From Blastobasis lacticolella (lineage: Eukaryota > Arthropoda > Insecta > Lepidoptera > Blastobasidae), in NCBI GenBank assembly GCA_905147135.1, contig LR990044.1, positions 17,550,122 through 17,614,121 of the forward strand: DNA of 64,000 bases. The letters are read 5' to 3'. The notes under the pieces were generated by a model that was not told where the DNA came from, searched no databases, and was given only the letters and a program-made list of their open reading frames with translations. The position numbers were made by a program, and so were the translations under genes. This document shows positions 1 to 12,925 of the stretch, in pieces; positions within the stretch are counted from its first letter, which is position 1, and each line of letters starts with the position of its first letter.

Positions 1-259
1 GACAGCTGGATCGTGCCTGTTCTCATCGAGAAAAAAATCAGCACAAATATAACACCACAGAAGATCGATAGTGATAAGCGAAAAAGCGAATATTCAACTG
101 TTTTAGTGGACATTACTGACCCCTTCGATGATGTCACGTGATAGGCCCGCCAACACAACTGGTATATCGCCCGCGGGGGGTGGTAGGGTGAAATTTCAAA
201 GATATTTGTTTGGCACGCAGCCCTTTTAAGCAATATTTCCTCATGTTGGCTTTTGCACC

Positions 260-645
260 TGGTTATCGGATTTGAGTGAACGATCAATCCGTGTAGTTCT
301 AAACGGTTACACGTCTGATCTTAAGGATATCGACGCGGAAGTTCCTCAGGGGACGGTGCTTTTTTTTTAATTTAGACAAGATAGGCATTTGACGGCCATC
401 TCAATTGTTGAGAAGCGCTTCATCCTTATGTCGTAGATCCACATGAGCCGCTTTAGTTCAACCTTTAAAATGCGTACGGCCAAGGAATGGAACGCATTAC
501 CTGCGGGTGTGTTCCCTGATAATTATAATCTAGATGCTTTCAAGGCCAGAGTGAATAGGCTGATCCCAGACAGGCATGCTCCATCATCGGCCGCATCGTC
601 ACTTACCACCAGGTGAGATGGCGGTCAAATGCCTGGGTAGTCAAA
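260..645 (+). mobile_element. CR1/Jockey-type LINE fragment, internally deleted
   Basis: 260-361 translates as reverse transcriptase: WLSDLSERSIRVVLNGYTSD followed by the VPQGTVL motif. From about 414 to 640 the C-terminal end of the same kind of element follows ([20 protein letters not shown], then FKARVNRL). Most of the palm and thumb region between is missing, so this is a dead copy. Confidence 0.75.
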
Positions 646-658
646 TTATAAAAAAAAG

Positions 659-997
659 ATGAACGCGGGGCGCAGTTTGTCAAAAACACTTATAAAATTA
701 CCCCAAACCATCCCCGTCCTCACCTACCTCACCACGGGAGATACACATGTTGTGTTGTTGATCTATAGCGAGACCGCCGATATATGGGGTGTTAGAGTCC
801 ACCAACGAAGTAACACCATATCAACGTTCGGTGCTAATTTACTCTTCAAACCCTCTGAAATGATTGAGCCTCCGAGTCAGAGCAATAATAGAGCGGATGC
901 AAAAGGCAGTCTTCTACAGGCAGGTAATAAAAGGATCGAAATTTCACCAGTGTTAAGACATGTGGAGTGTACCCGGGCACCTCCAGACTTCAAATAA
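659..997 (+). other. Unassigned 112-codon ORF
   Basis: An uninterrupted reading frame from ATG to TAA just downstream of the LINE end. No signal peptide, membrane segment or family motif is visible. Flanking DNA is repetitive, so it may be repeat-derived or chance. Confidence 0.15.
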
Positions 998-1009
998 CAA
1001 ATTTCAGAG

Positions 1010-2990
1010 GCGGTCTGGTAAGTAAACGGCCTCAAAGACTAACCCTTAAACCCTAAAAGTGACTAGTCTTAGAGGCAGATCAGCTTCTGGGGTAGACCAG
1101 ATATGGGTACGGCTCCATTTTCATCACCGCGGTCAGGAGATCGGGATGCTGCCAAACGAGGAGAGTATGTCAAAACTATCTACAAAAATGTGGACGAGGA
1201 TCAAGTCTGGCAGTGGACTGCTGTGGGCTATTGCTATGAAAGAAGGTTGTCAATAATGATGTTTAGAATTTCAATTAGTATAAGATCAATTTCCAATACT
1301 GACGTAGAGTTTACAGTTTCTAGTTTTTGTAACCATTATTTTATATTTTTAGATTATTGAAGAATTGAAGGATAAAGTATCCAATGTTAATACAAGTTAC
1401 ATTACTAGTTGTACTTTGCATCAGATGGACTGTGTACTTGATGGCTTTTAGAGTTAAAAAACAGATACTATTAAATTAATACTGATACTCGTACTTGATC
1501 AGTGACACACTTCAGCAGATTTAGGATGGTTAATCGTGTGAGTGAAGGTTTTACAATCAAAAAAATATTTTTTCACAGAAATCTAAGTAAGGAAAGTAAA
1601 GTAAACATAATAGTTTCGATTTCTGTGATTGTGTTATTAGATTAAGTAAGTATATCTACATAGACAATATATAAAAGGACCACTAGCTTGATAAAAAAAA
1701 ATTCAATTTCACTGAAATGTTGACTTGGTAACAAAAAGAAATAAACCTTTGAAATTGTCACCTACTGCTAGTGAAGTTCTTGTAGCTTTTTAATAATGAA
1801 AATGTATATTTTATATTAAATTTTGTACATACCTTTTAGTAAAAGCGTTGTTTTATTTCCTTACTTATTTTATTACCATTCCCTTACTATAAAACATTAA
1901 AAGTTAATAATGTTTTTATTAAAGGACAGTCTTTTAATTTTACCTCTAACAATCTATAAGGTTCTCCCAAAAGTATCTACATAAAATTTGAAAATCTTCT
2001 AATTTCCTTACTAACTCGAACGCGATAAATCATTCAACCCTTAAAATAATCTTAGGGCGTTGTCTTCGCGCGCCTCTTCGCAGGCACACGGCAATATTTT
2101 AAAATTTTAGACAAAGCTCCCAGATTTACGATCGGATTGTGTAAATTGGAAAGTTCGAGAAGACATATTGCAACCGTGCCCGAATTAATGTTGTCCGTGG
2201 CTGATTTTTACAGGGAAAAACCTCTAGAGGGGCCATGATGATGTAAGATTTCTTTGTGCTCAATTTTATATACAAAGATCTTTACGATTACCTATACATT
2301 TTAATTAGGTGCTTCAGTTTTCATAGGAACCATTCAAAATCTTTAGGCTTTTACAAAATAATATTTCTTTGGAAGCTTATTTTCTTTGAAATACGGTTTT
2401 AAACATAAATAACATACATACGTACATACATTCACTTACATTTACACTCCACAGAGGTAAGCAGATACCACAAACTATGAACTACAATAAATGGTTAAAT
2501 AAATAAATAAATAAACTATATATAAGGGCAAAGACTATCGTGCCACAAGCTACTATCTAGAAAAACCTCGATACAAACAAAACATTCCGATAGAAAAAAA
2601 AGGCAGCATCCATAAGCAGCATCACTTAATCTCTTACCGGGACGGCAAAAGCCCTCATTCCCTTAGCTTGCATTAAGACATATCAAGCCGAAACACCCTC
2701 AAATTAGCTTACGAAGGACGTACAGTCGACAGAGCTGTCAAAGTGATTGTACCTTTTATCATAATGAAAGTGGGAACAATATTCCGCAAGGTTCGGACCC
2801 GATAGAGGCGGAATGGGCCAAATTGAACAGATGGTACTCATGTCGGTGCCTCACCGGTACGTAACACTGCCTTGGAGACGCAGAGTTAGAAAAGCTTATC
2901 CCTTTCCGATGAGGCATATTCGTTGTGGATTTAGCATAGCAAACCTACCGACCTATTTCGCACATATCATAAACTAACTGCCTACAACAC
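1010..2990. other. No gene seen; AT-rich intergenic DNA
   Basis: Short frames around 1059-1360 resemble the end of a GATGATG-tailed repeat, but nothing is convincing. The rest is AT-rich with short A and T runs and CATA repeats near 2410-2440. Confidence 0.5.
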
Positions 2991-3009
2991 TCTGCTATTA
3001 AACAAGCCA

Positions 3010-3145
3010 GGCAGTTGATCGCCGTCTCACCTGGTAGTAAGTGACGATGCGGCCGAAGATGGAGCATACATGTTTAGTAACCTGTTGTCTGGCATTAAAG
3101 ACGTCCAGATTACAATGATCAGGGAACACACCACGCATAATGGGC
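3010..3145 (-). mobile_element. CR1-type LINE 3' fragment
   Basis: Matches on the opposite strand the C-terminal end seen at 414-640: the GATGCGGCCGAAGATGGAGC block and the reading TVFPDH...DVFNARQQVT. Decayed and short. Confidence 0.6.
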
Positions 3146-3149
3146 AAGA

Positions 3150-6000
3150 TGGACATATTATTGTTGATAATAGGCTGCTGCTCATTTTATGTTGTATGGA
3201 AGTCTCAGCCGGTCTCCCTCTTAAATATTAGTCGAATTTCATCCATAAGTCAAAGGGGCTGACGATCCACACTGACGGATACCTGACATCGAGAAGGTCG
3301 TGAGGAGGCAATGGGTGCATGAGGCACAGAGTCGATCGATGTACCCACATCGTGGGAGATGATTGTTATGTTGTTAGGGTTTATTAAACAACTGTTCAGC
3401 TCGTATGAACCTCGTTGAATGGAAATAAATCCATTCCAATATTCGCATCTGTTCGTGATGATGTTTGATTGTAAATTCTAGGATTTGTGTTTTTATCGGG
3501 TTAATGCCTTCTGGCTTTGGTGGTATTATTCTTTCCTGGATATGAGAGGTTATTTATGAGGTGAGAGAAATATGTAGAGAGAAATAAGACGTTTTTAAAT
3601 TCATTACCAAAAATATAAAAATAATAAAAATGTCAAATTCCATACTTATGTCAATTAACTAAAAATATCAATGTCAAACAATTTCATAAAATCATAAATT
3701 TAACCATGTCAATACATTACAATAAATCAATTAATCAGTAATAATTACATATATGTATGAATGAAATATGGCGGACCATAAGAACGAAGTCGTACAGAAG
3801 CTACTGCCTATCTCGTGATCGGAAGCTGTTTCAGTACAGTCGTCCAGTGGTGGCTGATGGGACACTCGCACTCGCACATTAAAAACAAGGATATTAGGGT
3901 TTACTTGGGCGCAATTTATCCCGTCACTTTATTTACAAACTTTCGTAATAATACTCGTATTATAATTAAGTAGGTAAATCCATCTTTTAGCCAAAAACCA
4001 TTGTTTATTTATTTATCGTACGGCTTTTAAGTTCCTACTGCTACTTAAATTTTCAATTTACATTTCGTCAAGTAGGCAATTGTTTACATAATTCTTTTGT
4101 TTTTTTGGCGTTATAAGTTGTCAAGCTGAGACATATCATAGATGGATACCATAAATGGTGAAGATGGTCAAGATTTTAATCTTTTTTGAGTTATTTTTGT
4201 TATAGGTGACTGCTGGAGTCTATTCCTCGTGATACTAATGCAGATGATAACCTTAGCTGCCAAACGCTATGGGAGTTGGAAATTAATTTGTACCTACTCC
4301 GGGTACTGGCTGGTTGACTACCAGTACTGGCCATCCAGATTCCTCTTCCTTCTATGGCAATTCGTCTTCGAACGCGTTTAAAAGTAAACCAAGTCTTCGT
4401 TAGCAAGTATGGCGGAGGATTTGGGTAGATTCTAGCCAGTCTGCGATCTAAGAGATGAACCAATATCATTACCTGCACTTTTCGTGGCCCAGCAGAAATT
4501 ATCTATCCAGAAAATTGTCCGTTAAAAAAATATGCGATTGGTTGTAATAATTTATTTTAACTAAATATCCCAATATAATTTCAATCTTTCACAGTCTTGA
4601 AGAACTCTGTTTATTTACGGCCTTCTACAATATCCACGATGAACTTTGTGATTCTGCTATACTGAGGTTATATGTTTTAGACTGATTTAGACGTTGAACT
4701 TTTGTACTTGACCTAATTTACATTTTTACTTTTTACTCCAGTGTATATTCTAACTTGATATACAAGTTACATAGTTTCTGGGCGTAAAGAAAGTAAAGAA
4801 TCTCACACCCTGAATTTTTCTTGTTTTCCTTTTAACTTTCTGCTAGTTGAACTAACACTGTACGTGTAATAGTACATTACAATGTTCAGAGGTGGACGTC
4901 TTGCGGCTAAGATGATGATGATGTTGATGTATTTTAAAGGTAAGTTAGCGAATCAATACATATCTTATCCATTTATTTCAATAGGTAGTTGTAAGTCTAC
5001 CTGCTCCATTGTTTTCTATTCCGGATCCAAGTGTGCCTGGACATTGATTTTCACAAATTGGTTCTGTGAGTGTATTGCGCTGTAAAAATCCTTTTCGTTT
5101 AAGTGGATGGCCGCAATCCCGTGGCGCAGTCTCCGAAACATAGTGTAATGTCCGGTATCCTAATGCTATCATTGCTACAAGTATTATCTATGTATCAATT
5201 ATTGTCGAGGAGAACAGTGACCCTTAATTCGTTTCGGAGTTGGAATATAATAATGCTCGATAAGGATTTTTTATTTATTCTGAGACAGAATACGCTGCAA
5301 AGGGTTTTAGCTTAGTTTCCATCATATAGTTTTATTAAGCATATTTTTTCATCCCGATAAACAAAATCTTGGCAATCCTCGACGTTCAAAGCTGCGGATA
5401 TTTTATCCGGTTTTATCTAGCTCCAGATCTAGGTCACCCGAGCCTAATTTCCACTTGTTTTTAGACCGACATCGAGCCGAAGCTTTTAAGACTTTAAAAC
5501 AACAACACAGGGCATAAATCAAAAAAACAGCTGCAAGCCGTCACAGCGTAATCCGAAGGCTCCTGTAAAATACGTTACAGGATAAGGTGGGGAGGGCGCC
5601 GGTAATCTGGTTCAATCCAGTTTTCCGCTTTTATGCGAGTCCTTTACGCGGAGGTTAACCGCATATGCGGATTCGTCCGGACACAAGGGGAATGTTTTCT
5701 TCCTGCTATTGTGTGCATTGAATTCTAAGTGACCTATTTTTTCTTACACACCAATACTTGTGCTCGTCTAATTCGTTTACTGAGACATTGTAAAGGTTGC
5801 TCGGAGTGTCTTTATTTGCTGCACCTGCCTAAATACGATCTACTGTTGATTATGCCTCCTCTGTGTTGTCGTCAAGTGGTACAACAACATCATGCGTCAT
5901 GCGTGAGGTATTTCTAAAACTGTGACTTCCATCACCCTGGCCGAGCGAAATTGGTAGTCCTTGTATTGATAGAGAAAAGTGGTAATACACTAAGTATTAC
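3150..6000. other. No gene seen; intergenic
   Basis: Several frames of 60-90 codons occur (for example 4478-4200 minus), but they lack recognisable motifs and overlap AT-rich or repeat-like DNA. A GTCGATCG-containing block near 3290-3370 resembles one at 47700-47760. Confidence 0.4.
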
Positions 6001-6005
6001 TTCTG

Positions 6006-6112
6006 TCAAATCCTAGATCATGATAAATAAATAATAATAAATAGAAATGCTTGGACAAATTCACATAGCGCCAAAGTAGGATCAAGGCAGACCCAGGGCC
6101 CTCGAGAGCACA
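6006..6112 (-). mobile_element. LINE 3'-tail fragment split by a nested SINE tail
   Basis: The outer repeat (TGTCAAATCCTAGATCATGA ... CAGACCCAGGGCCCTCG) matches the repeat at 18050-18110. It is interrupted at about 6028-6079 by an (AAAT)n-tailed piece identical in type to the SINE tails at 39530 and 63300. Confidence 0.6.
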
Positions 6113-6189
6113 AACTTTTTTACATACATATTTTTTTTCACGCGCGCGTCCTTGATCGTACAACTTATGTCGTTCGACCAATAGGAGAC

Positions 6190-6252
6190 CTCAAAACCGC
6201 CTGTCGCACGACCATGGTCGATCGACCGTTGCCAATAAGGACAGCGCCTTAT
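6190..6252. repeat. Half of a Harbinger-like MITE
   Basis: Carries CGACCGTTGCCAATAAGGAC followed by AGCGCC, the right terminus of the complete element at 55164-55291. The left half is missing or unrecognisable. Confidence 0.55.
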
Positions 6253-6704
6253 TCTTTAAACCGGGACAGAACGACTCTATACTCATTGCTTGGCGCCAGA
6301 AATAGACAAAGCGTCACCCGTGACGTCACCCGTGCGAGCAGACCACATCAAGCTTGTCAGACTTGTAATTCGTGTGTAATCGATAACACAAATCGTAAAT
6401 AATTTAGAACTGCTATTTTATGCAACAAATCCGAATTACCCAAAAGATGTAGCCGACAGAGGTTTACGCGCGGAGACCTTGGCACTAATTTGGGTCCGTT
6501 CATATCGGCCGTAATTCTCTAGGGGTAATAAAAAAATTTTACATCTCCGCTTTGAGGGGCAGTTTGCGACACCTGCCGCGATCATTGCCGACATTCGGTG
6601 GATTTTTTGTCCCTTTTACACTTGTGCTCATTCCGTCCATAGGTCGATAGGATGATATCAAGAAAATTCATAAATTGTGCACATAGTTATGATGAAAATA
6701 AAAT

Positions 6705-7045
6705 GAACTTTTGGCCGTATGGTGTCCGGCAGAGTAGAGTAACACCAACCCCTTATACTCGTAGGTGAACAAGGCGACTAATTTTTTCAAGACAAGGAGT
6801 TTCTGTCGTCGGATACAACGAGGAGGACCATAATTATGTCTTCGAGGCAAAAGATAGTAACCGTTAGTTGATAAATGGGCTGCACCGTTTTCCGTTGTTA
6901 TATTTAAAAATAACACCTTGCTATGCGGGGAGATTAGGGTAATAACCTCCCCTTTCGTTAGAGAGGCCCTAAGTCCTGCAGAGGACAACAGTCAACAACA
7001 ATGCCCATAACAATGGGCTGTGATAATTATGTTGATGATCCTAAT
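6705..7045 (+). mobile_element. Retroelement 3' end, GGCTGTGAT...GATGAT family
   Basis: Contains the GGTGTCCGGCAGAGTAGA start block, the AACAAGGCGACTAAT block and the CCTCCCCTTTCGTTAGAGAG block, ending near GGGCTGTGATAATTATGTTG. The same family recurs at 10920, 11765, 26460, 38765 and 43740. Likely a SINE or truncated LINE end. Confidence 0.65.
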
Positions 7046-7149
7046 ACCTAATCGATCGAGCACCTATTTGTGATGTGACAGCTCTTTCCGACATCTAGCA
7101 TCGTATCCAATTGGATACGCGATATTTAAGGGAAAGCCTCTATACAGGT

Positions 7150-7258
7150 ATAGCTAGTGTCAAATAAGAAGAGACTTGCGCTGCATACGATTGCCTGCGC
7201 CAAATCCCCTCCACTACCATTTTACAAGTCTCTTCTTTCGTGACGCGGGTTATAACGG
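7150..7258. repeat. Short inverted-repeat element (MITE), copy 1
   Basis: Termini AAGAAGAGACTTG and CAAGTCTCTTCTT are inverted. The core TGCGCTGCATACGATTGCCT is shared with the copy at 33204-33332. Confidence 0.65.
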
Positions 7259-7621
7259 AACACTAGTTTAACCATGTATCGGAGCACTAGGGGTTATGAG
7301 AACTTACCAACATTATCTAGCTAGACCCAAGCCAACATCATATACACATGGTCCCCCTGCTGACAACCGGATGAGGCTCCGGCGAATCAGGTTTACCTTA
7401 ACGGGCTGTAGGGGTCCACAAAATTTTAATGAATATATCTAGTAAATAAGCGCTTTTTAGTTAATCTGAACGCGCGTGCGTACCTCTTAGAAGACCGAAC
7501 CTCGGCAGAAGCCGGGATTGACCGCGAGAATTATGCCGTAAGTACATATAGACAGCTTTTTTAATAGGACATCAGTGTTTTAGGTTATCTGTATGGAACA
7601 TGGCATTCATATATAACTATA

Positions 7622-7812
7622 TGTATAAAACAGGCGCTTCCCGCCGTCTGATCCTATGCATCTATTGTACGCTTAGATCTTTTAAACTACGCAACGGATT
7701 TTAATACGGTTTTCAACAATGGATAGAGTGATTCAAGAGAAAGGTTTATAAGCAAGAAAAAAAGGATAGTTAGGTAGGGATAAAGTAGGTGTACGCCAAA
7801 GACTTCTACATA
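7622..7812 (+). repeat. Lepidopteran ACGGATTTTAAT interspersed repeat
   Basis: Contains CGCTTCCCGCCGTCTG, AACTACGCAACGGATTTTAA and TAGAGTGATTCAAGAG. Copies occur at 9540-9745, 15590-15785 and 20975-21150, with partial copies elsewhere. Complete copies end near GCGAACGAAGTCGCGCCGGG...ACTAGT. Class unknown to me. Confidence 0.65.
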
Positions 7813-8439
7813 ATGGACCGGTTCATTGTACAAAGGCAATGACACCACCAGCGTCGTCTCAGTGACGTTTTGGCCACGTATACGAATGGTCGTTACTTTA
7901 CAATCTAAGAATGCCGAGTTGCGTAAGAAACACATGCACTAATTCCGATAAACAGTAACCAAAACCAGGAATGGAGTATCTTTTTTTCGTAAAGTATAAC
8001 TAACATCACGTATTACTTGTAAAACTTATGTTTTTAGCACTTCCAATAAATATTTCAGTGTTTAATGCTAAATTATTAACCGGCCATGATTAGTTGGTAT
8101 GTTCAATCAAATTTAATGCATGATATCTGCTTATTTTTTATTTGGACGTCTTACATATACGCGCACGATGTGACTTTGCACTGGCGGCATAATGCCGTTG
8201 ATTTTCTTTTCGCGGAAGTGATATTATTATTGATAAAAATAGATAATTTGTTGCAAATGTGTTAAATCGTCAAAAAATTCTACAACAACAAAAGTGGTAT
8301 AATTTTAAAGGAGGTAAAATGACAAAGATTAAAGGTTGGAATTTAAGGTTGGATTTGTAATTGACGAATCCCAATTATTACTGTTTAAAATTTAAATTTT
8401 TTGTATTATGTTACAACAATGTTGTACGCTTTTACAATG

Positions 8440-8610
8440 TTATATCTGGCGCCTTGGCGAGATTGATGACTGACGTCTATTTCAATGCCACAAACCGGTG
8501 GCCAAAACTGGAACTAAGTGTTGCCATATTGAAATGTTATGTCATTGCGAACAACAGCGACGTTGTCACCGGGTCAAATAAGTTTGTGGCACAAGATACT
8601 GCGCTATTTT
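8440..8610 (+). repeat. Inverted-repeat element fragment (CAACAGCGACGTTGTCACCG family)
   Basis: Shares the AAAACTGGAACTAAGTGT and AACAGCGACGTTGTCACCGG blocks with 19590-19840 and, inverted, 57590-57725. Confidence 0.55.
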
Positions 8611-9057
8611 ATTTAATATGGTAACGGTAAGAGTTATGTGTTCGGTAAAGCATATCTTTATACTTATATATCCATGGTGTACGCGAACGAACTCGCGACG
8701 GATCCACTAGTTTGTAATAATTTCAGAATAACAAGTCAATATTAATAAAGCATCAACTTAAATCAGGCTGAAGCGTATCGGATTGCAAACTTAAATATTA
8801 AATGAGAATTTTGTTAATTAAAATGAATATTATAGTACCTTCAATATTAATTGTAAATAAATGGGAAGTACCAACCAAAAACAAATATCAAATATTAACT
8901 TTAAATGTAAGTAGGTAACATTTAAAAAACAATCTCATTATACGTTAGAACCAGCATAGAAAACAGAATAAAGTCGACAAAACTCGGTGAACTTAAACGC
9001 AGACCAGCTAATACATCTGCAGACCAGATAACGGGCAATAGCGTTTGCTGTTGTGTC

Positions 9058-9180
9058 CTCATCATCATATCAGCCGAAAGACGCCCACTGCTGGGCATAG
9101 GCCTCCCCCAGAGATCTCCACGAAGACCGATCCTGTGTCTTCCGCATCCAGCTGCGATCTTTACCAGACTGTTATGTGTT
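9058..9180 (-). mobile_element. RTE-type LINE 3' terminus
   Basis: Read on the minus strand this is the end of an RTE-like ORF2 (RWMRKTQDRSSWRSLGEAYA QQW-like) followed by a TGATGATG tail. The GCCGAAAGACGCCCACTGCT block recurs at 26400, 29570, 32350 and 56120. Confidence 0.7.
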
Positions 9181-9189
9181 ATACTTGAA

Positions 9190-9330
9190 TTGGTAAATTA
9201 AGACATATTTATTTATTTTCCAGTTTATTGTACACATAAAGCTTTGATGAAAAATACAGAGTTATAGATGACACAACAGGCGCTACTTATTTCTTAGAAG
9301 AAATCTCTTCCAGCAGGCCTATCAAAGAGA
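9190..9330. mobile_element. Retroelement tail (TTTATTGC...CTTCCAGCAGGC family)
   Basis: A shared ~110-bp block with TTTATTGTACACATAAAG near one end and ATCTCTTCCAGCAGGCC at the other. Similar blocks lie at 10770-10880, 11945-12065, 29690-29805 and 41305-41420. Confidence 0.5.
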
Positions 9331-9539
9331 TATGTGATAAATAGTCGCAGATTAGACATGCACAATATCTAACTAAATATACATACACATATAATAACCT
9401 AATATAATAAACTATAAACATATCATTAGATCATGAACTTAAAAGGTTGTGATAAATAGACAGACTGGGAGGGCTAGGTATATTCTAGCCTACTTAAGTA
9501 CACCAGAGTATATTTTATTTAAAAAAGGGTTTTAATCTA

Positions 9540-9745
9540 ACCTTTGTATAAAACAAAGTCGCATCCCGCCGTTTGTCTCTATGTATCTATGTACGCTAAG
9601 ATCTTTTAAACTACGTAACGGATTTTAATGCCGTTTTCAACAATAGACAGAGTGATTCAAGAGGAAGGTTTATAGGTCAGAAAAGGGGTAGAAAGGGTTA
9701 AAGTAGGTGTACGCGAACGAAGTCGCGCCGGGCACACTAGTTCTA
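9540..9745 (+). repeat. ACGGATTTTAAT interspersed repeat, near-complete copy
   Basis: Runs from the GTCGCATCCCGCCGTTTG block to GCGAACGAAGTCGCGCCGGG and ACTAGT. Best single reference for this family in the window. Confidence 0.65.
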
Positions 9746-10919
9746 ATATATAATAATAGTTATAACTTTTTTTTGTTAGTATCCCAGAGTATTGGTAGGG
9801 TTATATAAGAAACAGGGACCACGGGTACTTTTGTCCCGGTCCCTTCAAAGGGACTACAAAAAGGAACACTTAAACAAAGGAAAAAGAAATTCACGTTCTG
9901 TCATGCATAATTAGAAGTTTTTATTTTAGTAAATATATGAACAGATGTCAGGTAAAACGAACAGGTTTGTATTTTAGGCGCCTAATTAATATGTATATGG
10001 CAACAAATTAAATTGTTTGATGAATGGATATTTCAAACTTAAGACAGCTTAAAAGCTCGCTGAGCTACAGTTCCTTGCAAAATAAACGGAACATAGGTAT
10101 TATATGAATTACCTAAAAATGTTCAACATCAATTGTCAGAAAATTCTACTAATCATTATTTGCGAAAGTTTCTAACGATGGACGAATTTTTGAATGGATG
10201 GATGTTTGTTACTCCTTAACGCTAAAACTACTGAACGGATTTTCATGAGATTTTCTAGTCATATAGTTTAGCTCATAGGATTTTTGATGTAGTGTGAAGT
10301 TTTTTTTTGTTGCGTTCGTTTGTATAAAGCGCGCCAGCTTTATGTAATCGACCTATACTTACGTACAAATACGTACAAAAGTTGCCCCCAAAACTAACAA
10401 AACTAGTAACCAACTTCTCATTTGTCCCACTTTTCGCTCTCACCAGGGTAACCGTCTAATCTTGTATAAGAGGATGTTTCAGAACGCAATTATTATTTTA
10501 TTAATTTCACAAGTGGAAGAGCGGGGCGAGGGGCTGGGGAGGGAACATCAGTACGGCTAATATGCGCTCAAGTACTCAGTTAATTGTTTGAAAACCTCCG
10601 AACGATATAACTTTTAATATTACATCAAGGACTGCAAAGGGAACGCTCGGTGTAATATCGCGGAATGTTTCACTTACAGTGACAAGGTAAATGGGGCAAA
10701 ATGTACAGGCAATTATGAATAAATGAGCATTTTATTGCAGGATACAGTCGGTAATTTGGAATGAATGAATGAATAATGCCTTTTTATTGCACATTTACAA
10801 GAATATAATGGGTACTTCAAATTAACAGCAGGAGAAGCAACAGGTGGCCTTATCGCTTAAAGTGATCTTTTCCAATTTGGAATTCACTAGAAACCAAAAT
10901 CTAATTTGAACGGTTTATT

Positions 10920-11200
10920 ATGGAACTTTGGCCGTGTGGTGTCCGGCAGAGTAGAATAGCACCAACCCCCTTACGCTCATGGGTGTCGTACAAGGCGACT
11001 AATGTTTTCGAGGCAAAAGAGCAAGAGTCTCCGTAGTCTGGAAAATGGGCAGCAGCATTTTCCATTGTTATATTTAAACACTGCGATCTCCAACCCGCCT
11101 GCCAAGCGTGGAGATTCTGGCAATAACCTCCCCTTTCGTGGGAGAGGCCCTAAGTCCTGTAGTGGACTGTTACGGGCTGTGATGATGATGATGATTATGT
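10920..11200 (+). mobile_element. Retroelement 3' end, GATGATGATG tail
   Basis: Full version of the family also seen at 6705: TGGTGTCCGGCAGAGTAGAA, GTCGTACAAGGCGACTAATG, CCTGCCAAGCGTGGAG, CCTCCCCTTTCGTGGGAGAG, then GGGCTGTGATGATGATGATG. Confidence 0.7.
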
Positions 11201-11311
11201 AACTTATATGCCTATACACTGGCTGGCGGTGCTAAATAAAATGTTCGTTGCTTCAGAACCTGTAAGTACAAATAATTTTTATGCATAGCATGGCATTTTC
11301 TAGAGTTTTTC

Positions 11312-11505
11312 TGGCAAAGTTCTCGAGTGGCGACCACGTCAAGAAGAAGAGGCGTAGGTAGGCCTCCCACAAGGTGGACCGATGACCTGGTAAAGATCGC
11401 AGGCACCGCTGATTGCGGAAGGCACAGGACCGATATTTGTGGAAATCTCTGGAGTAAGCCTTCTGGACTAAGACTTCTGGCTGATATGATTATTTGTAAT
11501 GTTTA
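11312..11505 (+). mobile_element. RTE-type LINE ORF2 C-terminus
   Basis: Translates as GVGRPPTRWTDDLVKIAGT, the conserved C-terminal block of lepidopteran RTE endonuclease-reverse transcriptases, followed by a decayed QWT-type end. 5'-truncated and dead. Confidence 0.75.
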
Positions 11506-11764
11506 CTTCTAAAAGCTCAATTTTCCTCTCTTACAATAGCGATGTCACGGGACAACATAAAAGTAGCTGAACTTTTATGAATTTACTTCTTAGAAAATAT
11601 GAAGCGTGTTGTGCGGAACGATGAAAATCAAATGACAAGTAACAAGAAACAAGTTGTAATTTCCAAGTAACGGCACTGCACACAACAAAAAAATAACTGG
11701 TACATGACTGAAACATAGTACCTATCTAAATTGTTTAGACTAGTAACTATAGCTTAAAAATATA

Positions 11765-12175
11765 ATCATCATCACAACCAATTAAAGTCCACTGCAGGAC
11801 TCAGCGCCTCTCTTCTCCCACGAAAAAGGGACCTCCCCCCCCCCCGTTCTATTACCTTAATCGTGCAGATTAAGAATTTGGCAAGCGGGTTGATTGAAGC
11901 GGGAAATCGCAGTATAAGAAATAGGGAACGCTGCTGCCTATTTACCAGTTTATTTATTTATTTAATAAACTATTTATTGCACAAAATAAAGAAATACAGA
12001 GATATAACTGACATAACAGGCACTAATTAATTCTAAAATAAAAATCTTCCAGCAGCCCTACAACAAGCCACTTTATGGAGACTAGATTTTTTGTCTCGAA
12101 AACATTAGTAGCCTCGTACGACACCCACGAGTGCAAGCGGTTGGTGATATTCTACTCCGCCGGGCACGACACGGC
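11765..12175 (-). mobile_element. Retroelement 3' end interrupted by a second tail element
   Basis: Outer family as at 10920 but inverted (CATCATCACAACCAATTAA ... CTCGTACGACACCCACGAGT). About 11945-12065 is a TTTATTTATT...CTTCCAGCAGCCC tail of another retroelement lying inside it. Confidence 0.6.
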
Positions 12176-12539
12176 ATATAAATATGAGAATGAAAAAAGA
12201 GAATCCACAAATACAGCCCCACACGGACAAAATAGCAGCTAAAAGAAAAGCTACTCTACTACTCTACTCTACTCTAAGCCTTTATAAATTATTACACTAG
12301 ACGCAAGTTACAGGGCATTAGGCATAGTCGTACCGGCTTGTTATCAATGCCCGAGTCCCAAAGGCTCGCTGTGTGCTATCTCTTTTTACCCTCCGGTACC
12401 CCAGAGCGTGAGAACGAGGCAAGACAGGCCAGTGACGTACGGAAACTGCCTGTTTCATTAAGACAATGGGTTTAAATTGCAGCGGTTAGACGGGCCGACG
12501 GTACCCGCGACGATGCAAGGCACGGGCATTCTATTTTTG

Positions 12540-12925
12540 AACCAACCGCCTCAAGTCACGGTTTTCGATTTTGATAGCCGGCGTGAAATTTTTTGAATTG
12601 CGGTTTTCTGTATTCATTTATTTGAAGTCTGGAATTACATACATAGAATAGCATATACAATTAGCGGCTTGTCAGACACCTTCTCTAGGCACTACAAATT
12701 TAAGTAGTCACAGTACATCTCGATAAATCTTTTAATTATTTTACACAATATCAACATAACAATATTTTCATATTCATAAAGAATGTTAATTATAAAAAAG
12801 AGGATATTTGGCAACATGGAAAGCGAACGGTTAAATCATAGGAAAAATCAGCGTCATGCCTAAAATTACCTATTGAATATTTCATGCCGAAAATCAAAAT
12901 TGAAAACCGTTCGACTGCAGGCAAA
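12540..12925. repeat. MITE-like inverted repeat, TTTTCGGCATGAA family, copy 1
   Basis: Left end ACGGTTTTCGATTTTGATAG and, inverted, right end with TTTCATGCCGAAAATCAAAA. Two more copies at 36650-36785 and 40268-40445. Confidence 0.6.

Noticed and set aside
8697..8712. GGATCCACTAGT as vector polylinker
   Set aside because: It is the normal end of the interspersed repeat family (compare GGGTCCACTAGT at 13133 and GGGCACACTAGT at 9731).
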